Shown piece by piece: positions 41,563-49,364 of a stretch of 64,000 nt of DNA (position 1 is its first letter; each line of letters opens with the position of its first letter). The DNA comes from Zoogloea sp016790385 (lineage in GTDB: Bacteria; Pseudomonadota; Gammaproteobacteria; Burkholderiales; Rhodocyclaceae): NCBI RefSeq assembly GCF_041916735.1, contig NZ_JAYRYY010000001.1; one strand, written 5' to 3'. A program made the translations under genes and the position numbers. Under the pieces are notes generated by a model. The model searched no databases and was not told the DNA's origin. It saw only the letters and a program-made list of their open reading frames with translations.

Positions 41563-42944
41563 GCGGGCGCCAAACCTATTCCCTGCGACGGCGTCTGGTG
41601 GGCCTGCTGATCGCGGTGGTGGCACTGCTCTGGAGTCTGTCGGCCGCGGTGGCATTCCGCACTGCCCATGGCGAGGCCGATGAGCTCTTCGACGCGCAGA
41701 TGGTGCAGGTGGCCGAAACCCTGCTGGCCATCGTCGCGGCGGGGGGGCCGGGGCAGGTGGCCCATGAAATGGCCGAGCATCAGCATGACTATCAGCTGCC
41801 GGTGGCTTTTCAGGCCTGGCAGCGCGAACAGGCCGGCGATGGCTGGAACCTGCTGGTACGTTCGGCCGAGATGACCGACGTGCCGGCGACCCGGGAGTCC
41901 GGCTTTGACGAGCATGAGCAGCAGGGCGAGCTGTGGCGGTTCTACACCGTGGACCATGATCATGGCCGTTACCGGGTGATCGTGGGTCAGCAGCATGCCA
42001 CCCGCTATCGGCTGGCCGGTGAGATCGCGCTGCATCTGCTGCTCCCCATCCTGATCGGCCTTCCCCTGATCGCCATCGGCATCTGGATCGTGGTGGGGCG
42101 CGCCCTGCGCCCCGTGGATGCGGTGGCTGGCGCGCTGGGAGGTCTGGATGCACGTCATCTTTCACCCGTGCGTATCCATGGCCCCTTACCGGCCGAGATC
42201 GCACCGCTGGTGGGTTCGCTGGATGCGCTGGTTGTTCGCCTGGCCGAAGCGCTCGACAATGAGCGGCGCTTCACCGCCGACGCGGCCCACGAACTGCGCA
42301 CGCCTTTGGCCGCGCTGCGAATCCAGGCCCAGGTGGCAAGCCGCGCGGTCGAAAGCGGTGCCCGGCAACATGCCTTGGAGCAGGTCTTGTCAGGTGTCGA
42401 GCGCATGACCCATCTCGTTGAACAGCTGCTCACCCTGGCGCGCCTTGATCCGGACGCGATGCTCCCCGATGGTGTGTGCGTGGATCTCGCCGAAATTGCC
42501 CGCAGCGTCTGTTCAAGCCTCGCACCACAAGCGCTGCGACGGGATCAGGGCCTTTCCCTGGATGCCCCGGACGCCATGCCGGTGCTCGGCAATCACTGGT
42601 GGCTGGAAGTGCTGCTGCGCAACCTGGTGGATAACGCGCTGCGTTATACCCCCGCAGGAGGCGAAGTGCGTGTGGTGGTGGATGCCGCCGGAAGGTGTAT
42701 GTCGGTGTCGGACAGTGGACCGGGTATCGATCCGGTCCTGAGGGACAAGATGCTCACCCGATTTGCACGGGGGGTCGAGGCTGATACCGAGGGCTGCGGC
42801 CTCGGCTTGTCGATTGTCGCCCGGATTGCAGCCATTCTGGGTGCCCGCCTGCATTTCGAGCAAGGCTTGGCGCGTCCGGAGGGCGGGGAGGGACTGGCTG
42901 TGGTGTTGACCTTCCCGCCGGCCATCGACTCATCCAGCCGGTGA
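41559..42944 (+). CDS. QseC-like sensor histidine kinase with His-rich sensor
   Basis: A 461-residue membrane kinase. TM1 is at ~12-33 and TM2 at ~158-180. The periplasmic part between them holds a cluster of His and acidic residues (HEMAEHQHDY near 69-78 and VDHDHG near 131-136), which suits divalent metal sensing. HAMP follows, then FTADAAHELRTPLA with phospho-H244, an N-box LRNLVDNALRY, and the ATP-binding DSGPGIDP and GCGLGLSIV. It starts at GTG 41559, overlapping the regulator stop (GTGA). Sensing of the efflux substrate is inferred from context. Confidence 0.92.
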   Translation: MSGRQTYSLRRRLVGLLIAVVALLWSLSAAVAFRTAHGEADELFDAQMVQVAETLLAIVAAGGPGQVAHEMAEHQHDYQLPVAFQAWQREQAGDGWNLLVRSAEMTDVPATRESGFDEHEQQGELWRFYTVDHDHGRYRVIVGQQHATRYRLAGEIALHLLLPILIGLPLIAIGIWIVVGRALRPVDAVAGALGGLDARHLSPVRIHGPLPAEIAPLVGSLDALVVRLAEALDNERRFTADAAHELRTPLAALRIQAQVASRAVESGARQHALEQVLSGVERMTHLVEQLLTLARLDPDAMLPDGVCVDLAEIARSVCSSLAPQALRRDQGLSLDAPDAMPVLGNHWWLEVLLRNLVDNALRYTPAGGEVRVVVDAAGRCMSVSDSGPGIDPVLRDKMLTRFARGVEADTEGCGLGLSIVARIAAILGARLHFEQGLARPEGGEGLAVVLTFPPAIDSSSR

Positions 42945-42980
42945 AGGCCGCTTTCGCCGGGCTTTCGGTAGCCGAGCGGG

Positions 42981-43010
42981 AACGAAAACGCGGCGCCGGG
43001 AGGCACCGCG
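42981..43010 (-). terminator. Rho-independent terminator of the CBS gene
   Basis: On the minus strand CGCGGTGCC-TCCC-GGCGCCGCG forms a 9-bp stem with one U-G pair, followed by TTTTCGTT. It lies just past the CBS gene stop (43017) and faces the convergent histidine kinase end, whose + strand side has no T-run. Confidence 0.7.
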
Positions 43011-43016
43011 GCTTGG

Positions 43017-43460
43017 TCAGGTGGTCATTCCACCGGCAATGTAACTGGACAGCTGGTCGATGGTGGCCTGTTGCTGCTCCATCACCGATTTCACGGCGTC
43101 ACCAATACTGACGATGCCCGCGAGTTTGCCCTGGGCAACCACCGGAAGGTGGCGGATGTGATTCTTGGTCATGATGGCCATGCAGTCATCAATGGTATGG
43201 CTGGGAGAGACGGTCAGGATGTTCTGGGTCATCAGGTCGCCAACCCGGGTGTCCTTGGACGCCAGGCCCTTGAGGACAACCTTGCGGGCGTAGTCGCGCT
43301 CCGTAAAGATGCCGACCAGCCGTTCGCCTTCGGTGACCAGTACGGCACTCACGTTGAACTCAGCCATGAGTTTGAGTGCGTCGAGCACGGTGGTCGCCGG
43401 GGTGACCGAATGGGTGGAGCCCCCTTTGTTCTGAAGAATCTGCTGAACCGTTGCTGCCAT
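43017..43460 (-). CDS. CBS-domain pair protein
   Basis: A 147-residue protein made almost entirely of two CBS domains in tandem. First domain: VTPATTVLDALKLMAEFNVSAVLVTEGERLVGIFTERDYAR; second: MTQNILTVSPSHTIDDCMAIMTKNHIRHLPVVAQGKLAGIVSIGDAV. Such stand-alone pairs bind adenine nucleotides; the regulated partner is unknown. ATG 43460 follows GGGAGGG. It is followed by its own terminator and preceded by a long structured intergenic region. Confidence 0.88.
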   Translation of the reverse strand: MAATVQQILQNKGGSTHSVTPATTVLDALKLMAEFNVSAVLVTEGERLVGIFTERDYARKVVLKGLASKDTRVGDLMTQNILTVSPSHTIDDCMAIMTKNHIRHLPVVAQGKLAGIVSIGDAVKSVMEQQQATIDQLSSYIAGGMTT

Positions 43461-43845
43461 TATTTCTACCCTCCCTCTTGTTCGTGGCAATGGGCCGGAG
43501 GGCCTCAAGGCTCCGGCTATTCAGGTCATATAGCTTGGAGGCAAGTTGGCCCGAGCGCAAGAGGCTGCGGGGGTTTTTTGCCTGCCTGGCGGTCTTGTAG
43601 CCCCATGGTGGCGGCGAGTCAGCGTCCCGCGGTGCTCCGCCCGGGATTTGCAATCATTTGTCAGCACCGCCTTATCCAGGCGGTCCTTCACCTACCATCC
43701 GTCCTCGCATGACATCTGTCTTGCCTGAGCACCCTGCTAGCCGCACGGAGTCGGTGCGATCCGGTTGGAGTTGTTCTGTTTGACGTGGTTTTCATCGGCC
43801 CATGCCGCGATTCGCGTGGACGCTGAAGGAGGGAGTGGCGGGCTG
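43461..43845. other. 385-base intergenic region with structured DNA
   Basis: No convincing gene on either strand. The minus strand upstream of the CBS gene carries a GC-rich, potentially structured stretch (43571-43684, listed separately). The hairpin ACCGCC-TTATCCA-GGCGGT (43666-43684) belongs to it. The + strand part 43685-43845 is the leader of the degenerate-receiver gene; a TTG at 43765 could extend that gene by 27 residues but its sequence does not look like a domain. Confidence 0.5.
43571..43684 (-). promoter_or_regulatory. Possible structured RNA leader of the CBS gene
   Basis: Read on the minus strand this contains GCAAATCCCGGG, a stem closing at CGGGACGC, then GCCACC, GGGGCTAC and GCCAGGCAGGC, then an A-run. 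Parts (GCAAA, GGGACGC, GCCAGG) recall the order of conserved blocks in GEMM-I c-di-GMP riboswitches. The hallmark ACGCAAAGCC and the GAAA tetraloop are missing, so it is not called as one. A distinct structured leader or an unrelated GC-rich stretch are the alternatives. Confidence 0.3.
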
Positions 43846-44544
43846 ATGGATCTGTCGGTTTTGGTGGTGATGAATAATCGATCCGTCTGTGAACAGCTGG
43901 CTGATCATCTGGGCCGAGCGGGAATGCGGGTTCGTGGGGCCACGTCGCTCGTCCACGCTGAAGCGCTGGTGGATGAGCCGGTTGGAATGCTGGTCGTGGA
44001 TGCACAGATGCCCGACGGGGATGGTCTGGACTTCGGGCAACGTCTGCACAGCTACTTGGGTTGCGGCGTCATCATGTGTATGGACCGGGATGACAAGGCC
44101 TTGCGCATTGCCTTGCTGCGAGGTGGGGCAAATGCCTGTCTCGTCGCGCCGATTGATCCCGACGAACTCGAAGCCACCTTGATCAGCGTGTATCGCTGCC
44201 TTCAGGCACCTTCTCCGAACCCGCTCCCCATGCAGGTGCCAAGCCCGTGGCTGCTGGACGGCCGACAACTTGTGCTCCGGGCTCCCAATGGCAGGAGCGT
44301 GGTCATCACTTCCCTGGAGCATTGCCTGTTGCGCACACTGTTTTCCGGCGTGGATCGTAGGGTGGGTCGCTCAGTGCTGGTTGCCAGACTGGCAGAGGCG
44401 GCGCCGGGTTATACCGAGGCGAGACTCGAGGCCCTGGTAAGCCGTCTTCGGGCCAAAGTGGTACGGAAATGCGGGCTGCGCCTCCCTTTGGTATCGAGCT
44501 ACGGGCACGGCTATCGTTTCGACGGCTATTTCAGCCTCCTGTAG
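43846..44544 (+). CDS. Winged-helix regulator with degenerate receiver domain (first of pair)
   Basis: A 232-residue OmpR-like protein. The receiver domain keeps an Asp at the phosphorylation position (D52 in LVVDAQMPDGDG). The acidic pocket is lost (VVMNNRS where DD is usual), the switch Thr is not found (VIMCMDRDD), and the conserved Lys is Ala (CLVAPIDPDE). The C-terminal winged helix is intact (LEALVSRLRAKVVRKCG...SYGHGYRFDGY). Phosphorylation is therefore doubtful. ATG 43846 is the preferred start, though its ribosome site is weak; TTG 43765 is possible. No kinase gene is adjacent. A second such gene follows. Confidence 0.82.
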   Translation: MDLSVLVVMNNRSVCEQLADHLGRAGMRVRGATSLVHAEALVDEPVGMLVVDAQMPDGDGLDFGQRLHSYLGCGVIMCMDRDDKALRIALLRGGANACLVAPIDPDELEATLISVYRCLQAPSPNPLPMQVPSPWLLDGRQLVLRAPNGRSVVITSLEHCLLRTLFSGVDRRVGRSVLVARLAEAAPGYTEARLEALVSRLRAKVVRKCGLRLPLVSSYGHGYRFDGYFSLL

Positions 44545-44546
44545 TC

Positions 44547-44562
44547 GGTCAGAATTGGTCAG
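44547..44562 (+). promoter_or_regulatory. GGTCAG direct repeat between the two regulator genes
   Basis: GGTCAG-AATT-GGTCAG has 10-bp spacing and begins three bases past the first regulator stop, 80 bases before the second ATG. Tandem half-sites about one helical turn apart are the binding mode of OmpR-type wings, so this may be an operator for either protein. A TTGACA at 44601-44606 may belong to a promoter but no good -10 follows. Confidence 0.4.
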
Positions 44563-44641
44563 CATTTCCCTTTAATGCAATGAGGTACTAGGATATTTGT
44601 TTGACATCATCGGGTATCCATCATTGCGGAGGTGATTTTGA

Positions 44642-45430
44642 ATGCATGTTGCCCTGCTGCATACCGAGTTCGGGCTGGTTGATGATCTTACGAATGCGCT
44701 GGAAGCGGCGGGCCATCAAGTCCGTCGCTACGTGGACGCAAGCGCCCTGATCCACCACGCCGAAAGCGAGCATTTCGACCTGTTTCTGCTCGAATGGAAC
44801 CCCCGCGATGCCCGCCAGATCCTCCGGGAATTGTGTCTTGGTCCGGGTCTCGACAGTTCGGTCATTTTTTTCAATTGCCACAACAGCGAGAGCGAGCTTG
44901 CTTACATTCTTGGCAACGGGGCCGATGACTACATCATCGGCCCCGTTGGTGTTCGCGAGGTGGTGGCGCGTGCGACGGCCGTCATGCGTCGTCGCGGTTC
45001 CGGATTTGCCTGCCGTGCGAATGTGCTCGAAATGCCCCCCTATCGTTTTGACATTTCGGCCAAGCTGTTGCTCATGAATGGCGCTCCGGTGACGCTTACC
45101 GAGAAGGAGTTTGAGCTCGCGGTGTTCCTCTTCCGCAACCTGGGGCGCACCCTGACCCGGGGACGTCTGCTTGAGGCGGTGTGGGGAAGTTCCCTGTTGG
45201 CAGTGTCCCGGACGGTCGATACGCATATCAGCCGTATCCGCAGAAAGCTGTGCCTGCGCCCCGAAACCGGATTCCGCCTCAGCGCGGTTTATGGCAACGG
45301 CTACCGTCTTGAACGGATGGTTGCCGACGGCAGCCTGGGGCTCATGGCAACGGTGTCCGACTCGGCCTGCCCGGGCGGGGCTGTATCGATACGTCTGGGG
45401 CGCGTCAGCAGCACGGCGAGGGCTTCTTGA
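44642..45430 (+). CDS. Winged-helix regulator with degenerate receiver domain (second of pair)
   Basis: A 262-residue OmpR-like protein. The receiver fold is visible, but the acidic pocket is changed (LLHTEFG), the phospho-acceptor Asp is Glu51 (FLLEWNPRD), and the switch Lys is Gly (YIIGPVGVREV). A Glu at this site can mimic the phosphorylated state. The wing is intact: LTEKEFELAVFLFRNLGRTLTR and VDTHISRIRRKLCLRP...VYGNGYRLE. An unrelated ~40-residue tail follows. GGAGGTGAT lies eight bases before the ATG. No partner kinase nearby. Confidence 0.85.
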   Translation: MHVALLHTEFGLVDDLTNALEAAGHQVRRYVDASALIHHAESEHFDLFLLEWNPRDARQILRELCLGPGLDSSVIFFNCHNSESELAYILGNGADDYIIGPVGVREVVARATAVMRRRGSGFACRANVLEMPPYRFDISAKLLLMNGAPVTLTEKEFELAVFLFRNLGRTLTRGRLLEAVWGSSLLAVSRTVDTHISRIRRKLCLRPETGFRLSAVYGNGYRLERMVADGSLGLMATVSDSACPGGAVSIRLGRVSSTARAS

Positions 45431-45583
45431 TTCCGCTACGCGCGGCGTGATCGATTTCGCACTACTGGTGATTATGGGGGTCGCAGGGGGCCGTATTTGC
45501 GCAAACGCGTGAATTTGTCACCCATTGATATTGTGCGCCGCTTCTAAGCTTCGGACATCGAAGTCTGATGTATGGAGCTGATC

Positions 45584-46060
45584 ATGGATGCCCATCTGTT
45601 TGCTGCCGTCGGCCTGCTGGCCGTGGGTATGATTGTCTGGCAGGCGTGGCGTGAGCGCGCTGTGGAACGCAGGCGGATTCCGGCCGACTGGCTTGCCTCC
45701 ATTGAACGTATGAGTCGCGAGCAGAGCCAGGGACATCACCGGCAAGTGCGCGAAAACATCCGGCAGGCCTGCATGCGGCTGGAACGCTACCCCAAGAAGT
45801 CCACCCAGGCGCCCCACGTGCGCGTCCGTCTGGCGGCCTTGCTGCAGCGCGACCCCATCTACCCGGGTGTTGTGCGTGCGATTCGCGCAGCCTGTGCGTC
45901 GGGCGCCGAGATCAGTGAGACCACCCTTTGTGTGAGCAGCGACTACCTGCTCGAGGACATCCGGCAATGCATGGCCCTTGCCGAATACTTCGGCCAGATT
46001 GAGCGACATGCCCGTGGGGGCGATCTGATGGTGGCCGCCAGTTTTCATCCGACGGTCTGA
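45584..46060 (+). CDS. Small membrane-anchored protein of unknown function
   Basis: A 158-residue protein. An N-terminal hydrophobic segment (residues ~4-20, LFAAVGLLAVGMIVW) is followed by a cytoplasmic, basic region with helices (REQSQGHHRQVRENIRQACMRLERYP) and a C-terminal part VRVRLAALLQRDPIYPGVVRAIRAAC...SSDYLLEDIRQCMALAEYF. I do not recognise the family. GGAG lies seven bases before ATG 45584, preferred over ATG 45572. It lies after the second regulator and before the convergent panC. Confidence 0.65.
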   Translation: MDAHLFAAVGLLAVGMIVWQAWRERAVERRRIPADWLASIERMSREQSQGHHRQVRENIRQACMRLERYPKKSTQAPHVRVRLAALLQRDPIYPGVVRAIRAACASGAEISETTLCVSSDYLLEDIRQCMALAEYFGQIERHARGGDLMVAASFHPTV

Positions 46061-46087
46061 GCACGGCCTGGGGAACCGTCAGGGGTT

Positions 46088-46912
46088 TCAGATTTCCAGG
46101 TTGTCGATGAGCCGGGTGCTGCCGAGTTTGGCTGCACCCAGAACGACCAGCGGGACGTCGCCGCGGGGCGACTGAAGATCGCCGCGCTGGCGAACGGCGA
46201 TGTAGTCGGGCTGCCAGCCATGGGCGGACAGTTCCGCAACAGCTTCGGTTTCAAGCCTCAGAAAGTCGCGATCTCCCGCCACAATCCTGTTTCTGATGTG
46301 TTGCAGCACCCGGCTCAGTCGCGGTGCCTCGGCGCGCTCCGCCGCGCTGAGGTAGCCGTTGCGTGAGGAGAGGGCCAGACCATCCTCGGCACGCACAGTC
46401 TCGCCCGACAGCACTTCAATGGGGAGCGCCAGCTCCCGGACCATGTTCTTCAGCACCATCAACTGCTGGTAGTCCTTCTTGCCGAACAGGGCCACATCGG
46501 GCTGGACGATGTTGAAGAGCTTGAGCACGACCGTAGCCACGCCGCCGAAGTGACCAGGCCGAACGGCGCCTTCCAGAATACTCACGTGAGCGTGGTCTGG
46601 CTCCACGTGGTAGCGCTGGGGCGCCGGATACATTTCGTTTTCGTCCGGAGCAAACAGAATGTCTACTCCGGCGTCGCGGAGTCGAGCGCAGTCATTCTCG
46701 AAAGTCCGCGGGTATTTGTCGAAATCTTCCTTGGGACCGAATTGCAGGCGATTGACAAAGATGCTTGCCACGACCACATCCGCGTGCTCCCGGGCCTGGT
46801 GCATCAGGGTGATGTGACCGTCGTGAAGGTTGCCCATGGTCGGCACGAAGGCGATACGCCCGGCATTCGCGAGGGCCCTGCGCAAGTCTGCGATGTGGGG
46901 GTGGATCTGCAT
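46088..46912 (-). CDS. panC: Pantothenate synthetase PanC
   Basis: A 274-residue enzyme joining pantoate and beta-alanine with ATP. The ATP motifs VPTMGNLHDGHITLM (residues ~23-37), GPKEDFDKYPRT, RPGHFGGVATVV, DVALFGKKDYQQL and SSRNGYLS are all present. ATG 46912 is the normal start; an upstream frame runs into panB. It is the last gene of the pcnB-folK-DUF486-dNK-panB-panC series and follows panB by 10 bases. Confidence 0.95.
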   Translation of the reverse strand: MQIHPHIADLRRALANAGRIAFVPTMGNLHDGHITLMHQAREHADVVVASIFVNRLQFGPKEDFDKYPRTFENDCARLRDAGVDILFAPDENEMYPAPQRYHVEPDHAHVSILEGAVRPGHFGGVATVVLKLFNIVQPDVALFGKKDYQQLMVLKNMVRELALPIEVLSGETVRAEDGLALSSRNGYLSAAERAEAPRLSRVLQHIRNRIVAGDRDFLRLETEAVAELSAHGWQPDYIAVRQRGDLQSPRGDVPLVVLGAAKLGSTRLIDNLEI

Positions 46913-46922
46913 GATTGGAATC

Positions 46923-47741
46923 TCAGTAGCTGTGTTCGGGGCCGGGGAAGCGTCCTTCCCGCACGTCGGAAACATATCGGGTGACCGCGTCGTCGATGCT
47001 GGTGGCGCCTTCCATGAAGTTCCGGGCGAAGCGCGGCCGCTTGCCGGGAAAGACACCGATCAGGTCATGCAGCACCAATACTTGACCGTGGCAGTCAACG
47101 CCAGCACCAATGCCGATGGTGGCCATGCTTGAAAGGCTGGCGGTGACCTCCGCGGCCAATGTGGAGGGCACCATTTCCATGACGATCAGCGCCGCTCCGG
47201 CCTGTTCCAGCGCCAGGGCGTCGCTCTTGAGGATGGCGGCTCCGGCGTCGCTGCGGCCCTGCACACGGTAGCCTCCCAACTGGTGCACGGATTGGGGCGT
47301 GAGGCCGATGTGGGCGCACACGGGCACGCCACGTTCGACCAGGAAGCGGACCGTCTCGGCCATGAACGCCCCCCCTTCAAGCTTGACCATCTGGGCACCG
47401 GCGGCCATGAGACGGGCAGCGTTGCGCATGGCTTGCGCAGGGCTCTCGGCGTAGCTGCCAAAGGGCATGTCGGCAACGATGAGTGGCCGGCTGCAACCCC
47501 GCGCCACGCATTCGGTGTGATAGACCATATGTTCCATGCTGACCGGCAGCGTGGTTTTCTGCCCCTGGAGCACGTTGCCCAGGGAGTCACCCACCAGGAT
47601 CACATCGACGCCGCAGCGCTCCAGAAGGGCGGCAAAGCTGGCGTCGTAGCCGGTGAGCATGACGATCTTGCGGCCTTCGGCACGCATTTTGCCCAGTTCG
47701 AACAGGGTGATGGGTTTGTTATTTTCTTGTAGGTAGCTCAT
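46923..47741 (-). CDS. panB: 3-methyl-2-oxobutanoate hydroxymethyltransferase PanB
   Basis: A 272-residue enzyme making ketopantoate, first committed step of pantothenate and CoA synthesis. Motifs: MLTGYDASFAALLERCGVDVILVGDSLGNV, LEGG, HIGLTPQSVHQLGGYRVQG and ATIGIGAG; length is standard. A 129-base gap separates it from the upstream nucleoside kinase gene; no gene is seen in the gap. Confidence 0.96.
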   Translation of the reverse strand: MSYLQENNKPITLFELGKMRAEGRKIVMLTGYDASFAALLERCGVDVILVGDSLGNVLQGQKTTLPVSMEHMVYHTECVARGCSRPLIVADMPFGSYAESPAQAMRNAARLMAAGAQMVKLEGGAFMAETVRFLVERGVPVCAHIGLTPQSVHQLGGYRVQGRSDAGAAILKSDALALEQAGAALIVMEMVPSTLAAEVTASLSSMATIGIGAGVDCHGQVLVLHDLIGVFPGKRPRFARNFMEGATSIDDAVTRYVSDVREGRFPGPEHSY

Positions 47742-47870
47742 GGCTGTTCCTCATCGCGGCGGCAGTTAACTCCATTCCCGAGCGGGGTACATGGGGGCTT
47801 CGAAGGCGGAATCGGAAAGGCTTCCGGAACGGGTTGGCGCGCAGTCAGGTGGCTGGGCTGCGGCCCCGCG

Positions 47871-48503
47871 TCAGCCGGCGTAACCGAAAAACTCCCGGTA
47901 GCTGCGCATGGCGTGAAGCCGGGAAAAGAGCAGCTCGAAATCTTCATCCTTGTCCACCGGATTGAGGGATTCGGCATTGACGATGAAGAGCGGCGCTGCG
48001 TCGTAGTGATGGAAAAAGGTGGCGTAGCTTTCAGCGACGCGCTGAAGGTAGGGCTCGTTGATCTTGCGCTCGGATTCAACACCACGCTTGCGCACACGGT
48101 CGATCAGAATATCGGGCTGGGCTTGCAGGTAGATCACCAGATCAGGCTTGCGCACGCTGGGTTTGAGCCGCTCATAAAGCTGGCGGTAAAGCTTGAGTTC
48201 GTCCTCCGCCAGGTTCAGCTCGGCGAACAACGGGTCCTTGTCGATCAGGAAGTCGGAGACAAGGCGCCGGTGCGGATCGTGCGGGCAGGCTGCGAGCTGC
48301 TCGCTGCGTTGAAACAGGAAGGCGATCTGGGTCGGCAGGCCCCAGCGTTCCATGTTTTGATAGAAGCGCGCCAGGAACGGGTTGGCAGCCGGGTTTTCGA
48401 GCATGGTATCGGCGCCGAGGCGCTCCGCCAGGCGTTTGGCCAGGGTGGTCTTGCCTGCCCCGATGGGGCCTTCCACGACGATGTAGCGCGCTTTGTCGAG
48501 CAT
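47871..48503 (-). CDS. Deoxynucleoside kinase family protein
   Basis: A 210-residue kinase with P-loop EGPIGAGKTTLAKRLAERL, a lid-type RKRGVESER region and a DRV-type motif IDRVRKRG. It belongs to the dCK/dGK/TK2 family, which phosphorylates deoxynucleosides. The gene lies between folK and panB in many betaproteobacteria. The preferred nucleoside is not visible. Confidence 0.88.
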   Translation of the reverse strand: MLDKARYIVVEGPIGAGKTTLAKRLAERLGADTMLENPAANPFLARFYQNMERWGLPTQIAFLFQRSEQLAACPHDPHRRLVSDFLIDKDPLFAELNLAEDELKLYRQLYERLKPSVRKPDLVIYLQAQPDILIDRVRKRGVESERKINEPYLQRVAESYATFFHHYDAAPLFIVNAESLNPVDKDEDFELLFSRLHAMRSYREFFGYAG

Positions 48504-48519
48504 GGGGTGACTTCGCCTT

Positions 48520-48861
48520 TCAGGCGCGGAAGATGAAGTAAACGGCGCCTAGGATACACAGGGCGGCCCACAGATAGTCAAGCTTCAAAGGCTGCTGCAT
48601 GTAGAGGACTGCAAAGGGCACGAACACCGTCAGGGTGATCGCTTCCTGCATGATCTTGAGCTGGGCCAGATTGAGTTCCTGGGCGCCGATACGGTTGGCG
48701 GGCACCTGCAACAGATACTCGAACAGGGCGATGCCCCACGAGATCAGCGCCGCGATGTACCAGGGCGAGGTGGACAGGTTTTTCAGGTGCCCGTACCAGG
48801 CGAAAGTCATGAACACATTGGATGCCGCCAGCAGCAGGGCGGTCTGGACCCAGATTGGCAT
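48520..48861 (-). CDS. DUF486 family small membrane protein
   Basis: A 113-residue, four-helix membrane protein of the DUF486 family (a drug/metabolite-transporter-like fold). Seen: ALLLAASNVFMTFAWYGHLK, the ISWGIALFEYLLQVPANRIG region, the LAQLKIMQEAITLTVFVPFAV segment, and a C-terminal hydrophobic helix. No function is known. Its ATG overlaps the folK stop by one base (TAATG), so it is in the folK operon. Confidence 0.88.
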   Translation of the reverse strand: MPIWVQTALLLAASNVFMTFAWYGHLKNLSTSPWYIAALISWGIALFEYLLQVPANRIGAQELNLAQLKIMQEAITLTVFVPFAVLYMQQPLKLDYLWAALCILGAVYFIFRA

Positions 48862-49364
48862 TACAGTGGCTCGAAGATGGAAATGTCCTGGTCAGCGACG
48901 GCGGGGAGATGGTCCCGGGCGGCGCCGAGACCGGGCAGGACCAGCGCGGCGTCAATCTCGAGCAAAGGTCGCAGTACGAAGGCACGCTGATGCATGCGTG
49001 GGTGGGGCAGGGTCAGCTCGCTGTCGTGGAGCACCGTGTCGCCATGGAGCAGCAGATCGAGATCGAGGGTGCGCGGGGCGTTGGGAATGCTTCGCACACG
49101 GCCATGACGTGCTTCGATCGCCAGCAGCTGGTGCAGCAGCGCAAGGGGCGCGAGTTGGGTGTCGATGGCGACCACAGCATTGATAAAGTCAGGCTGGTTG
49201 AGGAGCCCGACGGGCGCGCTTCGGTAAAGGGAGGAGCGGGCGGCCACACGGGTGCCGGGTAGCGCCGCCAGATCCACCACCGCAGCCCGCAGGTGCTTCA
49301 CTGGCTCGCCGATGTTGGCGCCCAGCGCCACGAAGGCGCGAACGCCGGGGACGGAGGCGGTCAT
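48861..49364 (-). CDS. folK: 2-amino-4-hydroxy-6-hydroxymethyldihydropteridine pyrophosphokinase
   Basis: A 167-residue enzyme of folate synthesis (HPPK), pyrophosphorylating hydroxymethyldihydropterin. Motifs: VALGANIGEPVKHLRAAV, PDFINAVVAIDT, RTLDLDLLLHGD with the acidic metal site, and LTLPHPRMHQRAFVLRPL. ATG 49364 (MTASVPGVR) is the usual start and overlaps the pcnB stop by four bases. Confidence 0.95.
   Translation of the reverse strand: MTASVPGVRAFVALGANIGEPVKHLRAAVVDLAALPGTRVAARSSLYRSAPVGLLNQPDFINAVVAIDTQLAPLALLHQLLAIEARHGRVRSIPNAPRTLDLDLLLHGDTVLHDSELTLPHPRMHQRAFVLRPLLEIDAALVLPGLGAARDHLPAVADQDISIFEPL

Noticed and set aside
43571..43684. Firm call of a GEMM-I c-di-GMP riboswitch
   Set aside because: The invariant ACGCAAAGCC segment and GAAA tetraloop are absent, so only a tentative structured-leader entry is made.
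45510..45525. CRP-like GTGA-TCAC palindrome
   Set aside because: Spacing is five rather than six bases and the outer bases do not fit TGTGA-N6-TCACA.
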